DNA of 64,000 bases from Catenovulum maritimum (GTDB lineage Bacteria; Pseudomonadota; Gammaproteobacteria; Enterobacterales; Alteromonadaceae). The notes below the pieces were generated by a model, which was given only the letters and a program-made list of their open reading frames with translations, was not told the DNA's origin and did not search any database. Both the position numbers and the translations under genes were made by a program. Below are positions 48,746 to 59,126 of this stretch, one piece after another. Location of the stretch: assembly GCF_001050375.1 (NCBI RefSeq), contig NZ_KQ130488.1:124001-188000 (forward strand). Reading direction: 5' to 3'. Positions within the stretch are counted from its first letter, which is position 1; each line of letters starts with the position of its first letter.

Positions 48746-48760
48746 GCAAAAATTAGACCA
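48746..48760 (-). promoter_or_regulatory. Sigma-54 promoter candidate of the flhA operon
   Basis: Read leftward: TGGTCT, five bases, TTGC (48760 to 48746). The GG and GC doublets have exact -24/-12 spacing; the -24 box departs from TGGCAC after TGG. It lies 42 bp before the flhA ATG. In Vibrio the flhA operon is sigma-54 dependent. Confidence 0.55.
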
Positions 48761-48788
48761 AAGAAGACTCCAGGGAGAGAAAGATAGG

Positions 48789-49271
48789 TTATTGGAGTTG
48801 TTCTAATACTTCGTAAAGTTGAGTGGCATCCAAAATTTGTTCTGATTCCGCTTGCTCTTCTACTTGGTTAAGAGCTGCTTGGGTATGGATACGACAATTT
48901 GTTAATACGCTTTCATCTATTTTCATAACATCATTAAACTGGCTAATTGCTTCTGGGTTTAAATAACCAGCTAACTTAGCTTGGGTGATGCCGGATTGAT
49001 GCAGTGATAAATTAATTTGATCAGCGTTTTTATAAGTTTGTTGGTCTGCTCTTAACTTATAAAAATCATGAACACCTAATGAAGCTTTTAAAGCCTGTTC
49101 AGAAATATCTGGCGAATCCTCACTCTGTTGAAGTTTAAATTGTGCTTGCTGCGAAACATCATCATTTAAATATTTCAACAATAACGCAAAATCAGCCCGT
49201 TTGCCGTTTAGCAAAGCAGAACTTAATTTATTTGTTAGATCAAACTCAGTTGAAACAGCTTTAATAGACAT
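48789..49271 (-). CDS. Unrecognised 160-residue protein upstream of flhA, FliA-type promoter
   Basis: Product of 160 residues, mostly helical by appearance, Gln/Leu/Ala-rich, with no signal peptide, membrane segment or known motif. The N terminus reads MSIKAVSTEFDLTNKLSSAL and the C terminus ILDATQLYEVLEQLQ. It has a single Cys (NCRIH). It reads toward flhA with an 85-bp gap that holds the flhA promoter. A near-consensus sigma-28 promoter lies 33 bp upstream, so it is probably made with late flagellar genes. A cytoplasmic motility accessory or chaperone-like role is only a guess. The Shine-Dalgarno is poor. Confidence 0.75.
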   Translation of the reverse strand: MSIKAVSTEFDLTNKLSSALLNGKRADFALLLKYLNDDVSQQAQFKLQQSEDSPDISEQALKASLGVHDFYKLRADQQTYKNADQINLSLHQSGITQAKLAGYLNPEAISQFNDVMKIDESVLTNCRIHTQAALNQVEEQAESEQILDATQLYEVLEQLQ

Positions 49272-49303
49272 AAAATAGACAAAGTGAATAACAATTAACC
49301 ATT

Positions 49304-49330
49304 TAATCGGTTATTTGAAAAAAAACTTTA
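49304..49330 (-). promoter_or_regulatory. Sigma-28 (FliA) promoter of the unrecognised gene upstream of flhA
   Basis: Read leftward: TAAAGTTT, 11 bases, ACCGATTA (49330 to 49304). The -35 is an exact FliA consensus, the -10 matches six of eight, and the spacing is exact. It is about 33 bp from the ATG at 49271. Confidence 0.7.
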
Positions 49331-49348
49331 ATATTTTAATTAAAAGAC

Positions 49349-49376
49349 TTTACAGCCCGCTGAATTTTGATAATAT
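49349..49376 (+). promoter_or_regulatory. Candidate promoter of tRNA-Tyr
   Basis: TTTACA (49349-49354), 16 bases, TAATAT (49371-49376), then a GC-rich discriminator (CTCGCCCCG) as seen at stringently controlled stable-RNA promoters. It is directly upstream of the tRNA. Confidence 0.5.
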
Positions 49377-49389
49377 CTCGCCCCGTTGA

Positions 49390-49474
49390 GGAGGGGTTCC
49401 CGAGTGGCCAAAGGGATCAGACTGTAAATCTGACGGTTCTACCTTCGCTGGTTCGAATCCAGCTCCCTCCACCA
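49390..49474 (+). tRNA. tRNA-Tyr (anticodon GTA)
   Basis: An 85-base class II tRNA. The acceptor stem GGAGGGG pairs with TCCCTCC (one G-T pair). The anticodon GTA at 49424-49426 lies in the loop CTGTAAA. A long variable arm and the T loop GGTTCGAATCC follow. CCA is encoded. The sequence is close to the E. coli tyrosine tRNA. Confidence 0.97.
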
Positions 49475-49559
49475 ACTTCCAACTTAAACTTCTGAATACC
49501 TTGCCTTTTATATCATCACAGTAAATACTATCTATAATTGAATAATCTGAGATTTAACC

Positions 49560-51209
49560 ATGTTGTCAGGACTAGATTACAGGGACAAAACTTTTTTGGT
49601 TATTGATGACCAACGTCCATTCCAACTCATGCTCAAAGGCATCCTAATAAATTTAGGTGCGCGTCTAGTAAGCTTAGCTGCTACAGGTGAAGCTGCGATT
49701 CAAGCAGCCAAAGAAAGACAGTTTGATTTCCTGCTAATAGATTACAATTTAGGGGCTCGCCGTAAGAACGGCCGACAACTCATTGAAGAATTAAGAGAAA
49801 GAGAGTTACTAAAATCTGATTGTATAACCATTATGGTCACAGGTGAAAACCATAGACCTATGGTACTAGGCGCAGTAGAGATGCAACCTGATGATTACCT
49901 AATGAAGCCTTTTTCACAAAATCTATTAAAACTTAGGTTAGAAAAAGCTTATAAAAAGCGTTGGGAGCTCAGAAACGTGTTTGCAGCCATGATGGCTAAA
50001 GACCATGCTAAAGCAATTACTGAATGTAAAAGGCTGATAGAGTTAAATTCCAGATATAAAAATTACTGCAATAACTTATTAGCTGAACTACTTTGTAATG
50101 CTGGTATGTACGACAAAGCTGAATACATTCTCAAAAAATTACTCGCACAAAAACCTTACACTTGGGGTCAAATACAATTAGCCAGAACATACTACCACCA
50201 AGAAAGGTACCACGAAGCCGCAAAACTAGCGAATGGGGTTATGCTGCAATCACCATTGCTAATCGACGCATATGATCTTGCATCAAAGTCTTTATTAAAA
50301 TTAGGTCATTTAAACCGCTCGCTTGAAATAGCAATAAAAGCGACGGAATTATCTCCCTACTCAATTAGCCGACAGTACCAACTTTGTGAAGTCGCTAGAA
50401 AGGCTGAGATGCACGAGATAGTTAAAGATGCATGCCACAATGTTTTAGAAATGACGCGTAAATCAGTCCATCAATCTAGTGTCCATTTATATAATTATAT
50501 TCGTGCAGCAATTACTGCAGCAGAGCACGCAGAAGGCAATCATGAAAGAAACAAACTCAAGCAAGAAATTTCATTAGCCATTCAACGCAGCAAAAATGAT
50601 GAAGTGCAGGAAAACAAACAAGAATTCACTGTGTTTGAAAGCTTTTGCCAAGCTCGCTTGGATATTATGGATAAGCAGCTGCTTAGTGCGAAAAAGCAAT
50701 TATATAAAGTGCAGAAGCAATGCTTAGAATCAGACGAAGGTAAAGTGCCTGAAGAGCTAGTGCTAGATGCAATTAACGTAATGTATAACATTGGAGAGTT
50801 TGATCTAGCAGATGAATTACTTGCCAGCTCAAATATTAATAGCCATCAAAATACTTTCATCACAGCCAACCTAGCGTATTTAAAGAAAGAGTCTGAAGAA
50901 ACGCAAAAAAACTTTTATCATTATAATCAAGAAGGAATCGAAGCTTACAAAGATAAAAATTATCAAGAAGCCGTTTACAAATTTGATCTCGCTTTAACCC
51001 AAGCACCTATGCACACTGGCGGTACATTAAATTTAATTTTAGCTATTTTAAAGTTAATTGAAAATACAGATAAGCGACCTGAAGATTTGACTAAACGACT
51101 TAAACTCGCATTTTCAACACTTGATGATGTCGATTTACCTGAATCACAGCAAACTAGATATCAAGAACTCCAAAAACAATATCAAGTGTTTTTCCCAGCC
51201 AAAAAATAA
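49560..51209 (+). CDS. Response regulator with C-terminal TPR repeats
   Basis: Product of 549 residues. Receiver about 8-130: acidic pair in VIDDQRPFQ, phospho-site Asp61 in LLIDYNLGARR, Thr in MVTGENH and Lys in YLMKPFSQNLL. The rest (about 140-545) is helical with TPR-like units (YDKAEYILKKLLAQKPY; RYHEAAKLANGVMLQSPLL; NYQEAVYKFDLALTQAP). No DNA-binding or enzymatic output was seen, so it may act by protein contacts. No kinase is adjacent. Such receiver-TPR proteins occur in Vibrio, Shewanella and Pseudomonas; their role is not settled. Confidence 0.9.
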   Translation: MLSGLDYRDKTFLVIDDQRPFQLMLKGILINLGARLVSLAATGEAAIQAAKERQFDFLLIDYNLGARRKNGRQLIEELRERELLKSDCITIMVTGENHRPMVLGAVEMQPDDYLMKPFSQNLLKLRLEKAYKKRWELRNVFAAMMAKDHAKAITECKRLIELNSRYKNYCNNLLAELLCNAGMYDKAEYILKKLLAQKPYTWGQIQLARTYYHQERYHEAAKLANGVMLQSPLLIDAYDLASKSLLKLGHLNRSLEIAIKATELSPYSISRQYQLCEVARKAEMHEIVKDACHNVLEMTRKSVHQSSVHLYNYIRAAITAAEHAEGNHERNKLKQEISLAIQRSKNDEVQENKQEFTVFESFCQARLDIMDKQLLSAKKQLYKVQKQCLESDEGKVPEELVLDAINVMYNIGEFDLADELLASSNINSHQNTFITANLAYLKKESEETQKNFYHYNQEGIEAYKDKNYQEAVYKFDLALTQAPMHTGGTLNLILAILKLIENTDKRPEDLTKRLKLAFSTLDDVDLPESQQTRYQELQKQYQVFFPAKK

Positions 51210-51305
51210 CCCGATTTAACCTATAGCAGCAATCAAATGTGCGCTATTTAACAAGATATTGTATGATAGCTAATCATCTTGATCTGTTTATTTATAAGGT
51301 ATTTT

Positions 51306-52310
51306 GTGGCGACAATAAAAGATATTGCTAGAGTTGCTGGAGTTTCATTAGCAACTGTATCTAGGGTCATCAACAATGGGCCTAAAGTTGGCGATGAAAC
51401 ACGGGCAAGAATCAAAGAAATAATGAAAGAAATGGGCTATCGCCCAAATGCCAATGCCAGAGCTTTAGTCAATCAAAATAGTACCTCAATTGGGGTCGTT
51501 ATAGCTGATTTGTCGGATCCATTTTTTGCAACGCTAGCCCATGGCGTCGAAAAAGTAGCTCGTCAACAGAATATACAAGTTTTAATGAGTTCAGGTTCAA
51601 TCGAAGCTGAGACCGAATTTAAAGCAATTGAAACGCTACTAGAACATAGATGTAAAGCTATGGTAGTTCATAGCAAAGCCTTAGATGACCAAACCTTAAT
51701 CGACTTCGCATCTCAAGTCCCAGGCTTTATCCTGATTAATCGATATATCGAGGCAATCGCGGATAAGTGTGTGTGGGTAGATAATGTCACAGGTGGCCGC
51801 TTGATGGCTGAACATTTAGTAAGCTTAGGTCACAAAAAATTAGTCATGGTTGCAAGTAAACATCAAATCGACGACCCACTAGCAAGACTGGATGGTATTA
51901 GACAATATTTAAAACAAAATAATATAGAGCTCGCTGAAAATGCCATTGAGTACAGCACACCAGATCAAGAAGGTGGTGAAATAGCGATGCAGAACTTACT
52001 CGCTAAAGGCATTGAGTTCACAGCAGTGCTAGCATACAACGATGCAATGGCTTCTGGTGCTATGTCTATGTTACAAGACCACAACCTTAGGGTGCCGGAA
52101 GATATCTCTATAATAGGTTATGATGATGTATTACTTGCGCGTTATTGTAGGCCTAAATTAACAACCATAAAATATCCAATAGAGTTAATGGCTACCAGAG
52201 CGGCTGAATTAGCACTTAGCTTTAATGCGCAGAATGCTGAAACAAAAGCTTCAACAACCTATAAATACACACCAACCTTAATCAAAAGAGACTCAGTTAG
52301 TAAGTTATAA
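51306..52310 (+). CDS. LacI-family regulator, GalR-like
   Basis: Product of 334 residues from GTG 51306, chosen because AAGG lies six bases upstream and the N terminus then reads ATIKDIARVAGVSLATVSRV as in GalR. An open TTG at 51279 would add nine residues in front of the helix-turn-helix. The periplasmic-binding-like sensor (about 60-330) includes IGVVIADLSDPFFATLAHG and the late IIGYDDVLLARYCRPKLTTI. The effector is probably a sugar. No sugar genes are adjacent (greA is convergent), so targets are elsewhere. Confidence 0.92.
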   Translation: MATIKDIARVAGVSLATVSRVINNGPKVGDETRARIKEIMKEMGYRPNANARALVNQNSTSIGVVIADLSDPFFATLAHGVEKVARQQNIQVLMSSGSIEAETEFKAIETLLEHRCKAMVVHSKALDDQTLIDFASQVPGFILINRYIEAIADKCVWVDNVTGGRLMAEHLVSLGHKKLVMVASKHQIDDPLARLDGIRQYLKQNNIELAENAIEYSTPDQEGGEIAMQNLLAKGIEFTAVLAYNDAMASGAMSMLQDHNLRVPEDISIIGYDDVLLARYCRPKLTTIKYPIELMATRAAELALSFNAQNAETKASTTYKYTPTLIKRDSVSKL

Positions 52311-52514
52311 ATTTTTAAGCTCTAAAAATTAGTTAACTTTAGCATTACTGATTCGCTAATCAAGGAAACTCAATAAAACAAAGTGCGAAACGACATAACC
52401 TCTTGTGGAATTGATAAAGCAATTCGTTTAGAACACTAAACTTGGTAAATTCGGCTTAAGAAAGCTTTTTCTCAACTCAACTTTCAAATTTACAAAGAAT
52501 TGATATTTAAAAAC

Positions 52515-52541
52515 AAAAAATCCGGCAATTGCCGGATTTTT
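52515..52541 (-). terminator. Intrinsic terminator after greA
   Basis: TCCGGCAATTGCCGGA palindrome flanked by six As and five Ts. It lies 21 bp past the greA stop in the leftward direction and can also work for the convergent GalR-like gene. The rest of the 252-bp gap held nothing recognised. Confidence 0.92.
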
Positions 52542-52562
52542 AAAAGGATAAATTCAAGCTAA

Positions 52563-53039
52563 TTAGATGTATTGAACTTCAACAACTTCATAGTCAACTT
52601 GCTTTGCAGGTGTTGTTAAAGTGAATGCATCATCCACTTCTTTACCTATCATGGCACGTGCGATAGGAGAATTAACTGATATTAAGTTTTGTTTAATATC
52701 AGCTTCATCATCGCCCACGATACGATAAGTCACTTGCTCTTCAGTATCTATATTTTCTATCGTTACTGTCGCACCAAAGATAACTCTGCCATTGTTTGGC
52801 ATCTTTGTTACATCAATAATTTGCACATTAGACAATTTAGCTTCAATTTCTTGGATACGCCCTTCGCAAAAACCTTGCTGTTCCCTAGCCGCGTGATATT
52901 CAGCGTTCTCTTTTAAATCGCCATGCTCACGAGCATCTGCTATCGCATTTACAATTGCAGGACGGCGTACCGTTTTAAGTTCATTAAGCTCTTCTCTTAA
53001 TGCTTTCTCACCTGCAACCGTCATTGGAAATTGATTCAT
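52563..53039 (-). CDS. greA: Transcription elongation factor GreA
   Basis: Product of 158 residues. N-terminal coiled coil ([40 protein letters not shown] with the tip acidic Asp and Glu) and C-terminal FKBP-like domain ([19 protein letters not shown]). It stimulates transcript cleavage in backtracked RNA polymerase. Its ATG overlaps the carB stop by one base (TAATG), so it is coupled to carAB. Confidence 0.97.
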   Translation of the reverse strand: MNQFPMTVAGEKALREELNELKTVRRPAIVNAIADAREHGDLKENAEYHAAREQQGFCEGRIQEIEAKLSNVQIIDVTKMPNNGRVIFGATVTIENIDTEEQVTYRIVGDDEADIKQNLISVNSPIARAMIGKEVDDAFTLTTPAKQVDYEVVEVQYI

Positions 53040-56000
53040 TAACTGATCCTATTGTGCAATGCTTGTACTGAATTAACTGTATTTCTATCGTCTGCTGAAT
53101 GCGCTAAACAAGTCGCAAATGCCGCATTCAATGTCGTTGTGTAGTTAACTTTGTAACGTAAAGCACCACGACGAATTGGCACTGAATCTGTAATAGCTTG
53201 ACGGCCTTCAGTCGTATTTACTATATAGCTATATTCACCATTTTTGATGTTATCCACTATATGAGGACGACCTTCAGATACCTTATTCACAACTCTAACC
53301 TCGATGCCAGCTTCTGCAATTATTTTAGCAGTGCCTTTAGTCGCATCAATATCAAAGCCAACAGATGATAAGTTTTTAGCCAATTCTACAACACGTTTTT
53401 TATCGCTTTCACGGACTGAAAGTAAAACTCTACCCGCTTGTGGAATTGAATCCCCAGCGCCTAAACGAGACTTAGCGAAAGCTTCAGCGAATGTATCACC
53501 AACCCCCATAACCTCACCAGTAGAGCGCATTTCTGGGCCTAAGATAGGGTCAACACCTGGGAATTTGTTAAATGGAATAACAACTTCTTTGACAGAGTAA
53601 TAAGGTGGTATAACTTCTTTAGTAACACCCTGCTCTGCTAAGCTCTGGCCAGCCATTACTCTAGCAGCCACTTTCGCTAGCTGCACACCTGTCGCTTTAG
53701 ATACAAAAGGAACAGTACGCGCGCCACGAGGGTTAACTTCGATTAAGTAAATTTCGTTATCTTTAACCGCAAACTGAGTATTCATTAAGCCAACAACGCC
53801 AAGTTCAAATGCGAGCTTTTTAACTTGTTCACGCATTCTATCTTGTACTTCAGCGCTTAAGGTATATGGTGGTAATGAACATGCTGAGTCACCTGAGTGA
53901 ACACCGGCTTGCTCGATATGCTCCATAATACCACCAATTAATACTTGCTCACCGTCACAGATAGCATCAATATCAACTTCAACCGCATCATCTAAGAAAT
54001 GGTCAAGTAGAACAGGAGAATCGTTAGATACCTGTACAGCTTCGTTTAAGTAACGTTTTAAGTCATTAATGTCATAAACGATTTCCATCGCACGGCCACC
54101 TAATACATAAGATGGACGAACAACTAATGGAAAGCCGATTTCGCCAGCACATGATAAAGCTTCTTCCATTGTTTTAACGGTTGCATTTTGTGGCTGTTTT
54201 AAGCCTAAACGTTCAACTGCGTGTTGGAATCTTTCTCTATCTTCTGAGCGGTCAATCGCATCTGGTGAAGTACCAATAATTGGAACACCATTCGCTTCTA
54301 AATCGCGAGCCAATTTAAGTGGTGTTTGACCACCAAACTGAACGATAACGCCTTTTGGCTTCTCTAAACGAACAATTTCTAATACGTCTTCTAGTGTGAC
54401 AGATTCAAAATATAAACGGTCAGAAGTATCGTAATCTGTTGAAACCGTTTCAGGGTTACAGTTCACCATAATGGTTTCGTAACCATCTTCACGTAAAGCC
54501 ATTGACGCATGAACACAACAGTAATCGAATTCAATACCTTGACCAATTCTGTTAGGACCACCGCCTAAAACAATAATCTTGTCTTTATCTGTTGGCTGAG
54601 CTTCACACTCTTCATCATAGCTTGAATACATATAAGCTGTTGAAGTAGAAAACTCTGCAGCACAAGTATCAACACGCTTATAAATTGGGAAGATATTATT
54701 TGCATGACGCTTCTTACGGACTTCGCTTTCAGAAACACCGATTAAATCTGAGATGCGTGAATCTGCAAAACCTTTGCGTTTTAAGCTATACAAGAAATCT
54801 TTATCTAAGCCAGCCATGCCTTTTTCAGCAATCGTTTTCTCAGATAAGATTAAATCTTCAAGCTGTACTAAGAACCAACGATCTATTTTAGTAATTGCGA
54901 AAATATCTTCAACTGACCAACCCGCTCGGAATGCATCAGCTATATACCAAATACGCTCAGCGCCTGGCTCTTTTAATTCGTGACGAATTTTCGCTTCAGC
55001 TTCAGGCTCATTAAGATCGATAATTGGGTCTAAACCAGAAACACCAATCTCAAGACCACGTAATGCTTTTTGTAATGATTCTTGTTGGTTACGGCCAATC
55101 GCCATCACTTCACCGACAGATTTCATTTGCGTCGTTAATCTGTCATTTGCACCAGCAAATTTTTCGAAGTTAAATCTTGGGATTTTCGTTACAACATAAT
55201 CAATAGAAGGTTCAAACGATGCAGGTGTTTTACCACCAGTAATGTCATTTGCTAGTTCATCAAGCGTGAAACCAACTGCTAATTTAGCTGCGATTTTAGC
55301 AATTGGGAAACCAGTTGCTTTAGAAGCTAACGCAGAAGAACGAGATACACGAGGGTTCATCTCGATAATAACCATACGGCCATCTTCTGGATTAACACCA
55401 AACTGAACGTTAGAACCACCCGTTTCAACACCAATTTCGCGTAATACCGCTAAAGAAGCGTTACGCATGATTTGATATTCTTTATCTGTTAGGGTTTGAG
55501 CAGGGGCTACCGTAATTGAGTCACCAGTGTGAACACCCATAGGATCGAAGTTTTCAATAGAACAAACAATGATACAGTTATCATTTTTGTCTCGAACCAC
55601 TTCCATTTCATACTCTTTCCAACCGATTAATGACTCATCGATCAATAATTCACTAGTTGGAGAAAGGTCTAAACCACGAGTACAAATCTCTTTAAATTCT
55701 TCGATATTGTAAGCAATACCTCCGCCTGAGCCACCCATGGTGAATGACGGACGAATAATACATGGAAAGCCAATACGTGATAAAACATCTAAAGACTCTT
55801 CCATTGAATGAGCGATTTCAGCACGAGGGCATTCTAAGCCGATCGACTTCATTGCAGCATCAAATCGAGATCTATCTTCTGCTTTATCAATTGCATCAGC
55901 AGTTGCGCCGATTAATTCACAGCCAAATTTTTCTAAAACGCCATGCTTATCTAAATCAAGTGCACAGTTAAGTGCAGTTTGGCCACCCATAGTTGGTAAC

Positions 56001-56257
56001 ACAGCATCAGGACGTTCTTCTTCAATAATTTTAGCAACAACTTCCCAGTGAATTGGCTCGATATAAGTCGCATCAGCCATTTCAGGGTCAGTCATGATAG
56101 TTGCAGGATTAGAGTTAACTAGAATAACTCTATAGCCTTCTTCTCTTAAGGCTTTACAGGCTTGAGTACCTGAATAGTCAAATTCACACGCTTGGCCGAT
56201 AACAATTGGGCCAGCGCCTAAAATAAGTATGCTTTTTATGTCAGTACGTTTTGGCAT
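53039..56257 (-). CDS. carB: Carbamoyl-phosphate synthase large subunit
   Basis: Product of 1072 residues, full length. Two ATP-grasp halves are clear: [20 protein letters not shown] at the start and [20 protein letters not shown] at about residue 565, plus [18 protein letters not shown] and [18 protein letters not shown]. The C-terminal allosteric domain (about 935-1072) binds UMP/ornithine-type effectors. It makes carbamoyl phosphate for arginine and pyrimidines. carA lies 13 bp upstream. Confidence 0.98.
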   Translation of the reverse strand: MPKRTDIKSILILGAGPIVIGQACEFDYSGTQACKALREEGYRVILVNSNPATIMTDPEMADATYIEPIHWEVVAKIIEEERPDAVLPTMGGQTALNCALDLDKHGVLEKFGCELIGATADAIDKAEDRSRFDAAMKSIGLECPRAEIAHSMEESLDVLSRIGFPCIIRPSFTMGGSGGGIAYNIEEFKEICTRGLDLSPTSELLIDESLIGWKEYEMEVVRDKNDNCIIVCSIENFDPMGVHTGDSITVAPAQTLTDKEYQIMRNASLAVLREIGVETGGSNVQFGVNPEDGRMVIIEMNPRVSRSSALASKATGFPIAKIAAKLAVGFTLDELANDITGGKTPASFEPSIDYVVTKIPRFNFEKFAGANDRLTTQMKSVGEVMAIGRNQQESLQKALRGLEIGVSGLDPIIDLNEPEAEAKIRHELKEPGAERIWYIADAFRAGWSVEDIFAITKIDRWFLVQLEDLILSEKTIAEKGMAGLDKDFLYSLKRKGFADSRISDLIGVSESEVRKKRHANNIFPIYKRVDTCAAEFSTSTAYMYSSYDEECEAQPTDKDKIIVLGGGPNRIGQGIEFDYCCVHASMALREDGYETIMVNCNPETVSTDYDTSDRLYFESVTLEDVLEIVRLEKPKGVIVQFGGQTPLKLARDLEANGVPIIGTSPDAIDRSEDRERFQHAVERLGLKQPQNATVKTMEEALSCAGEIGFPLVVRPSYVLGGRAMEIVYDINDLKRYLNEAVQVSNDSPVLLDHFLDDAVEVDIDAICDGEQVLIGGIMEHIEQAGVHSGDSACSLPPYTLSAEVQDRMREQVKKLAFELGVVGLMNTQFAVKDNEIYLIEVNPRGARTVPFVSKATGVQLAKVAARVMAGQSLAEQGVTKEVIPPYYSVKEVVIPFNKFPGVDPILGPEMRSTGEVMGVGDTFAEAFAKSRLGAGDSIPQAGRVLLSVRESDKKRVVELAKNLSSVGFDIDATKGTAKIIAEAGIEVRVVNKVSEGRPHIVDNIKNGEYSYIVNTTEGRQAITDSVPIRRGALRYKVNYTTTLNAAFATCLAHSADDRNTVNSVQALHNRIS

Positions 56258-56270
56258 TGCAGTATCCCAA

Positions 56271-57407
56271 TTAAGCTTTGTTTTTTGCAGAGTCTTGCAT
56301 TAACTCAATAAAGTGATCAAATAAATCAGCTGCTTCATGTGGACCCGGACTTGCTTCTGGGTGACCTTGGAAACTGAATGCTGGCTTATCCGTTCTGTGA
56401 ATACCTTGCAAAGAACCATCAAATAATGATTTGTGCGTTGCTTTTAAGTTAGCCGGTAATGTAGTTTCATCTACAGCAAAACCATGGTTTTGTGCTGTAA
56501 TCATTACATTGCCTTTTTCTAAATCTTGTACTGGGTGGTTGCCACCGTGATGACCAAACTTCATTTTGATAGTTTGCGCACCGCTCGCAATCGCTAATAA
56601 TTGATGACCTAAACAAATACCAAATACTGGTAAGTTGTCTTGCGCTAGGATTTCAGTTATCGCTTCGATAGCATAATCACATGGCTCTGGATCACCTGGG
56701 CCATTTGATAAGAATACCCCATCAGGCTTCATAGCTAAAACTTCACTTGCTGGTGTTTGAGCAGGCACAACCGTTAAATCACAACCGCGATCTGCTAACA
56801 TACGTAAAATATTACGTTTAACCCCGAAGTCGTAAGCAACAACTTTAAATTTGTTTGTTTCTGGTTGAGTATGACCTTGACCTAATTGCCAAGTACCTTC
56901 AGTCCAAGCATAAGCTTTGTCTGTCGTTACTTCTTTAGCTAAGTCCATGCCTTTTAAGCCAGGGAATGCTTTAGCCAGTTTTAAGGCATTATCAGCATCA
57001 TCACCAACTAAAATACAACCATTTTGCGAACCTTTCTCACGTAAAATACGCGTTAATTTACGTGTGTCTATGTCTGCAATTGCAACTATATTACGTTGAA
57101 CTAAGTAGTCAGACAGACTTTGCTCATTACGGAAATTAGAAGCTAACAAAGGCAAATCGCGAATTACTAAACCTTTAGCCCAAATAGTTGAAGACTCTTC
57201 GTCTTCTGCATTAGTACCAGTGTTACCAATGTGTGGGTAAGTTAATGTAACAATTTGCTCTGCATAAGAAGGGTCAGTTAGAATTTCTTGATAACCTGTC
57301 ATTGAAGTATTAAATACTACTTCACCAACAGATGAACCATTTGCACCAATCGAGGTGCCCTTAAATACAGTACCGTCTTCGAGTACTAACAAGGCGCTTT
57401 CAGCCAA
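56271..57407 (-). CDS. carA: Carbamoyl-phosphate synthase small subunit
   Basis: Product of 378 residues. N-terminal domain [20 protein letters not shown] and class I glutaminase with catalytic Cys in [15 protein letters not shown] and His/Glu in [16 protein letters not shown]. It supplies ammonia to CarB. The start is TTG 57407 with GGAGG five bases upstream; no in-frame ATG fits. Non-AUG starts are also known for carA elsewhere. A terminator-like hairpin ends nine bases before the Shine-Dalgarno (see attenuator). Confidence 0.96.
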   Translation of the reverse strand: MAESALLVLEDGTVFKGTSIGANGSSVGEVVFNTSMTGYQEILTDPSYAEQIVTLTYPHIGNTGTNAEDEESSTIWAKGLVIRDLPLLASNFRNEQSLSDYLVQRNIVAIADIDTRKLTRILREKGSQNGCILVGDDADNALKLAKAFPGLKGMDLAKEVTTDKAYAWTEGTWQLGQGHTQPETNKFKVVAYDFGVKRNILRMLADRGCDLTVVPAQTPASEVLAMKPDGVFLSNGPGDPEPCDYAIEAITEILAQDNLPVFGICLGHQLLAIASGAQTIKMKFGHHGGNHPVQDLEKGNVMITAQNHGFAVDETTLPANLKATHKSLFDGSLQGIHRTDKPAFSFQGHPEASPGPHEAADLFDHFIELMQDSAKNKA

Positions 57408-57425
57408 AACGACCTCCTGAACATT

Positions 57426-57464
57426 AAAAAACGGGAGCTATTTTATAAACAGCCACCCGTTTTT
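57426..57464 (-). promoter_or_regulatory. Candidate transcription attenuator in the carAB leader
   Basis: Read leftward, AAAAACGGG (57464-57456) pairs with CCCGTTTTT (57435-57427), strengthened by GCT/AGC inside, and the T run continues one more base. It is a standard intrinsic terminator, yet it ends only nine bases before the carA GGAGG, so a carA promoter cannot fit below it. The carAB transcript must therefore pass through it. A TAGAAT -10-like box lies upstream at 57516-57511, with a weak -35. Confidence 0.7.
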
Positions 57465-57488
57465 AGGAATCTGAGAACACGGCGACAT
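57438..57488 (-). CDS. Possible 16-residue leader peptide of carAB
   Basis: ATG 57488 to TAG 57438 encodes MSPCSQIPKNGWLFIK. The ORF runs through the left arm of the terminator hairpin and stops in its loop. Its ATG is the loop of a 6-bp hairpin (CGGCGA/TCGCCG, 57480-57494). There is no good Shine-Dalgarno and no arginine codon. Translation here would break the terminator, as in the pyrBI-type scheme. It may be a chance ORF. Confidence 0.35.
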   Translation of the reverse strand: MSPCSQIPKNGWLFIK

Positions 57489-57634
57489 TCGCCGAAGATA
57501 AATCTTGTCTATTCTAGTTGAAATGATTTAACTTTGCTATTAAAAATTTAAAAACACATAAAAATAATAGTTTATTCAACAAAAACAGATAAAACCGATA
57601 AAAGTCTGAGTTAAAGCATTAAAAAATTGCGAAA

Positions 57635-58438
57635 TTAATCTTTTAAACCTAATACATCTTGCATATCGTATTTAGCGACTTCTTTGTTAGCCAGCCAGTG
57701 TGCAGCTCGTACAGCACCCTTAGCAAAAGTTAATCGGCTAGACGCTTTATGAGTAATCTCAATGCGCTCACCAATATCAGCAAACATAGCAGTGTGCTCG
57801 CCGACAATGTCGCCCGCTCGAATCGTCGCAAAGCCAATCGTGTTAGGGTCTCGCTCGCCAGTATCCCCTTCACGGCCATAAATTGCACTTTTCTCTAAAT
57901 CACGGCCTAAAGTGTCCGCTATAACTTGTCCTAATGCCAAAGCTGTACCTGAAGGTGCATCTTTCTTAAATCTATGATGTGCTTCCCAGATTTCAATATC
58001 TGTATATTCACCCATGACTTTTGCAGTTGTTTCGAGTAATTTCATTAACAAATTAACGCCAACACTCATATTTGCAGCAAAAACAACAGGAATTTGGCTC
58101 GATGCCTTATCAATTTCAGCTAATTGCGCTTTGCTAAAACCGGTTGTACCAATCACGATTGGTTTTTTATTTTCTACACACCAATGTAGATTTTGAATAC
58201 TTGCATCAGGCAAAGTGAAATCAATGTAAACATCAGCTAGTTCAGTACCTTGTTGCGCTGTTGAAGTCACTAATCCAAGTTTACCTATTCCAGCAACTTC
58301 ACCTACATCCATACCTGTAAATGCAGAACCATCTCTAACTAAAGCATGAGTTAACTGTACATCTGAATTATCTTGCGCTGCTTCTATCAACGCACGCCCC
58401 ATCCGACCATTACTGCCGAAAATACCGATCTTTGTCAT
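57635..58438 (-). CDS. dapB: 4-hydroxy-tetrahydrodipicolinate reductase
   Basis: Product of 267 residues. NAD(P)-binding start [17 protein letters not shown], then [11 protein letters not shown], the active region [19 protein letters not shown] and [18 protein letters not shown]. It acts in lysine and diaminopimelate synthesis. AAGGGC lies eight bases before the ATG. It is upstream of carAB as in E. coli and Pseudomonas, with a 227-bp gap. Confidence 0.97.
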   Translation of the reverse strand: MTKIGIFGSNGRMGRALIEAAQDNSDVQLTHALVRDGSAFTGMDVGEVAGIGKLGLVTSTAQQGTELADVYIDFTLPDASIQNLHWCVENKKPIVIGTTGFSKAQLAEIDKASSQIPVVFAANMSVGVNLLMKLLETTAKVMGEYTDIEIWEAHHRFKKDAPSGTALALGQVIADTLGRDLEKSAIYGREGDTGERDPNTIGFATIRAGDIVGEHTAMFADIGERIEITHKASSRLTFAKGAVRAAHWLANKEVAKYDMQDVLGLKD

Positions 58439-58470
58439 TTGTTTGCCCTTAAATCTAAATCTGCGCGCAT

Positions 58471-58499
58471 TTTATACCTAAAGGGGTTTGAAATGCGAA
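58471..58499 (-). promoter_or_regulatory. Candidate sigma-70 promoter of dapB
   Basis: Read leftward: TTCGCA (58499-58494), 17 bases, TATAAA (58476-58471). It is 33 bp before the dapB ATG. Confidence 0.5.
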
Positions 58500-58514
58500 T
58501 TTAGCCGAAAAAAA

Positions 58515-59126
58515 TTAACGCGCGGCAGTCGCTAAGATAATTTCATCTAGATTCGAGTATTCTTGACCACCTAGTCTAGCTAGAGGATCTAGCTGTTTAG
58601 CATCCAGTGTAAATCTATCCCCATTTTGTTCTATCGCGGAATCATCAACAAAAACTTGCTTAACTTCAACAAAAACGAGTTGCATCGGCTTGTCGCCTAT
58701 TTCATCTACTTTATATAAATCGCATGCCAAAGCAATTGGGCTTTCTGCAACTCTTGGTAAAGTAGAACCATCAAAATCAGCTAATTCAATATTAAACTCA
58801 TCTATCTCTGATTGGCCCCTGTCTAGCGATTTTGCACTGTTATTAACGTCATTCACTTGCTGCGCATGCGCAATATGCACCACACATTTTTGTGTTCTAA
58901 GCAAGTTCGTTAAAGTATCTTTATTTTTTTGGTCGACTCTTTTTCCTGAAGAAAACATTAAAATTGGCGGTTCGCTACTGACCGCGTTAAAAAATGAGTA
59001 AGGTGCAATATTATAGCTTTGGTTGTCATTTGCAGTTAATACCCAAGCAATTGGCCTAGGTATAATAGCTTGAGTTAACAAAAAGTAGTTTTGCCGTGGT
59101 GATAATTTAGTCGCATCAATATACAT
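58515..59126 (-). CDS. Flavin reductase-like FMN-binding protein
   Basis: Product of 203 residues. Flavin reductase-like (DIM6/NTAB) pattern: N-terminal LTQAIIPRPIAWVLTAND, then NIAPYSFFNAVSSEPPILMF. The family binds FMN through this first half; partners and substrates vary. It stands alone, leftward, with AGAG before the ATG. The exact reaction cannot be read from sequence. Confidence 0.88.
   Translation of the reverse strand: MYIDATKLSPRQNYFLLTQAIIPRPIAWVLTANDNQSYNIAPYSFFNAVSSEPPILMFSSGKRVDQKNKDTLTNLLRTQKCVVHIAHAQQVNDVNNSAKSLDRGQSEIDEFNIELADFDGSTLPRVAESPIALACDLYKVDEIGDKPMQLVFVEVKQVFVDDSAIEQNGDRFTLDAKQLDPLARLGGQEYSNLDEIILATAAR

Noticed and set aside
51279..51305. Upstream TTG start for the GalR-like regulator
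   Set aside because: It would place nine residues ahead of the helix-turn-helix that starts the family, and the Shine-Dalgarno fits GTG 51306.
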